Shown in pieces: positions 5,174-6,334 of a stretch of 6,334 nucleotides of DNA (position 1 is the first letter of the stretch; every line of letters begins with the position of its first letter). This DNA comes from JBBDMX01 sp038241095 (GTDB lineage: Bacteria; Planctomycetota; Phycisphaerae; Phycisphaerales; Phycisphaeraceae), in NCBI GenBank assembly GCA_038241095.1, contig JBBRGB010000210.1, positions 1 to 6,334 of the forward strand. Reading direction: 5' to 3'. Below the pieces are notes generated by a model. It did no database searches. It saw only the letters and a program-made list of their open reading frames with translations, and was not told the DNA's origin. The position numbers and the translations under genes are program-made.

Positions 5174-6334
5174 TCAGGGTTTGTCAGCAATTTCGATCAT
5201 GGGCGCCACTAGGATGCCGCAGGGGCGGAGGCGGTAACCGTCGCTCCATGTCTGGCCGGCGGAGCGCCAGGATTGCGGGCCCCACCATTTCAAGTGCGGA
5301 TCCACGTTGTGCAACGCGCCGAAGGTGTTGATGCGACTGCCAAAGGCGGTCAGGTCGAGTTTCACCTGGCCCTTGGCATCGGTGGCCAAGTCGCCGGGCA
5401 TCACCAAGCGATGCGGTGAACGCATGATGGTTCCCAAGCGTTGGCCTTGCGCATCGACGGCGATGAGCGGGGCGGCGTAGTGGGGAACGCTCAAGGCCCA
5501 ATTTCCCGTGCTTTCGCCAGGTGGTGTCAGGCCGCAGTGGTAGGTCACGTTGCCGCCGTAGAAGGGCAGGCCCTGGCCGCACCAGTCGCCGAAGGCCAGT
5601 TGCCGCACCGGCGCTTCGAGCGAAGCGTGTCTTCCCGCCATTCGCACGGCGAAGTCGCCCAGCAGATAGCAGGCCTCGATGCCACCGCCTCCGCCGAAGG
5701 GCCAGGTGATTTCCAAGCGATGACTGCCGGGTTGCAGATCGGGCAAGGCGATGGTCTGGATGTCACGATCGACCCACCAGCCTTCGACGCGGGCCTCGAG
5801 GTCGTGGCCATCGAGTTTCAGGCGGGCGGCCCCGGCCTCTTCCAGCGCCAGTTTGGGGGCGGCGATCCGCGTGTCGCACTGAATCGTAAACGCCACACTG
5901 ACACGGTGGGTGTGGGCCTTGGGCGGGTCGGCCCAAGGTTGGGCGATGTGGCCGTGACGTTCGGGCAGGCCGCAGGCTTGGCGGGCATGGTTGTCAATGC
6001 GCAGGATTTCATCCTCGGCCCGCCAGTCGCCATCATCAGCGCGCCACGCGGCCCAATCCAAGAGCAGCACGTTGGGTTCGCTCAAGGTCACGGACACTGG
6101 GTCTGCTAGCCGCGCCACTTCGCGCCAGTGTCGCGGCGCGGGTTGCGGCCGGGCTTCACGCCCCGGTTTGAGACGCAGCAGCAGATGGCCCGACAAAGGC
6201 AGGTCGATGACGGCACGGGTCGTGTCACCTTCCCACGTTTCGCCAAACGGCTTGACTGAGCCGTCGGAAGTGTCGCAGACCTCCAAGTTCCATCGGCCGG
6301 GGATGCGCAGGCTCGCGGCATTGAGGTCGTGCAG
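5174..6334 (-). CDS. Putative glycoside-hydrolase-type protein, C-terminal part (5' end beyond window)
   Basis: The frame stays open to the right edge, so only the last 386 residues are visible and the start lies outside; an internal TTG at 6286 should not be taken as the start. Visible blocks in order (fragment numbering): SLRIPGRWNLEV (8-19), SEPNVLLLDWAAWRADDGDW (85-104), DEILRIDN (108-115), a beta-sandwich-like stretch with GWWVDRDI (185-192), EACYLLGDFAV (220-230), FGDWCGQGLPFYGGNVTYH (248-266), FGSRINTFGALHN (331-343), WWGPQSWRS (350-358). Similar blocks occur in the C-terminal parts of large (about 1000-residue) GH2/GH106-like proteins from Planctomycetes and Verrucomicrobia. These usually act on plant or algal glycans and usually carry the catalytic domain upstream. 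The assignment is from remembered family style, so the exact GH family is unsure. The gene converges on the HD-GYP gene. Confidence 0.72.
   Translation of the reverse strand: MHDLNAASLRIPGRWNLEVCDTSDGSVKPFGETWEGDTTRAVIDLPLSGHLLLRLKPGREARPQPAPRHWREVARLADPVSVTLSEPNVLLLDWAAWRADDGDWRAEDEILRIDNHARQACGLPERHGHIAQPWADPPKAHTHRVSVAFTIQCDTRIAAPKLALEEAGAARLKLDGHDLEARVEGWWVDRDIQTIALPDLQPGSHRLEITWPFGGGGGIEACYLLGDFAVRMAGRHASLEAPVRQLAFGDWCGQGLPFYGGNVTYHCGLTPPGESTGNWALSVPHYAAPLIAVDAQGQRLGTIMRSPHRLVMPGDLATDAKGQVKLDLTAFGSRINTFGALHNVDPHLKWWGPQSWRSAGQTWSDGYRLRPCGILVAPMIEIADKP

Noticed and set aside
5441..6109. Plus-strand frame opposite the glycoside-hydrolase-type gene
   Set aside because: Antisense shadow of a strongly patterned coding frame; Gly/Ala/Val-rich with no recognisable family block.

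Overview
The window is a high-GC bacterial chromosome segment with four recognisable protein genes in alternating orientation: (+) TMTC-like membrane protein with TPRs, (-) mraZ, (+) HD-GYP-like protein, (-) the C-terminal part of a large glycoside-hydrolase-type protein that runs off the right edge. The gene set suggests a member of the Planctomycetes/Verrucomicrobia (PVC) group or a similar environmental lineage. The hints are a solitary mraZ outside a dcw cluster, a TMTC-like TPR membrane protein, a large secreted-type carbohydrate-active protein, and many short direct-repeat cassettes between genes. This placement is inference from gene style, not a database match.

Layout. Bases 1-53 hold nothing I can identify. 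Bases 54-187 carry a 7-bp tandem repeat followed by its own inverted copy, which together could form a long hairpin just upstream of the first gene. The TMTC-like gene (257-2047) is followed by a 12-bp-stem bidirectional terminator near 2145. The stretch 2168-2671 has no convincing gene. It contains short hairpins and a recurring 8-mer family, and lies 3' of mraZ. mraZ (2672-3199, minus) and the HD-GYP gene (3548-4774, plus) diverge from a 348-bp control region. That region holds an MraZ-box-like direct repeat with a 10-bp period, two perfect 9-mer DnaA boxes, and a four-copy 10-bp tandem repeat. Between the HD-GYP gene and the convergent partial gene (5174-6334) lie 399 bp with no convincing gene and a cluster of GATC-centred hairpins.

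How the genes relate. There is no multi-gene operon here: every gene appears to be its own transcription unit. MraZ probably represses its own promoter through the boxes, and the DnaA boxes suggest a link between replication initiation and the mraZ/HD-GYP divergent promoters. The HD-GYP-like protein would act in cyclic-di-GMP signalling if active, but its signature motifs deviate from consensus. The TMTC-like and glycoside-hydrolase-like proteins belong to envelope glycosylation and carbohydrate processing and show no clear functional tie to the other two.

I did not find a defence system, a mobile element with a transposase, a CRISPR array, a tRNA or an rRNA. The most unusual content is non-coding: one 11-mer recurs five times (both strands) in three separate intergenic regions, and the mraZ/HD-GYP divergent region is rich in sites.
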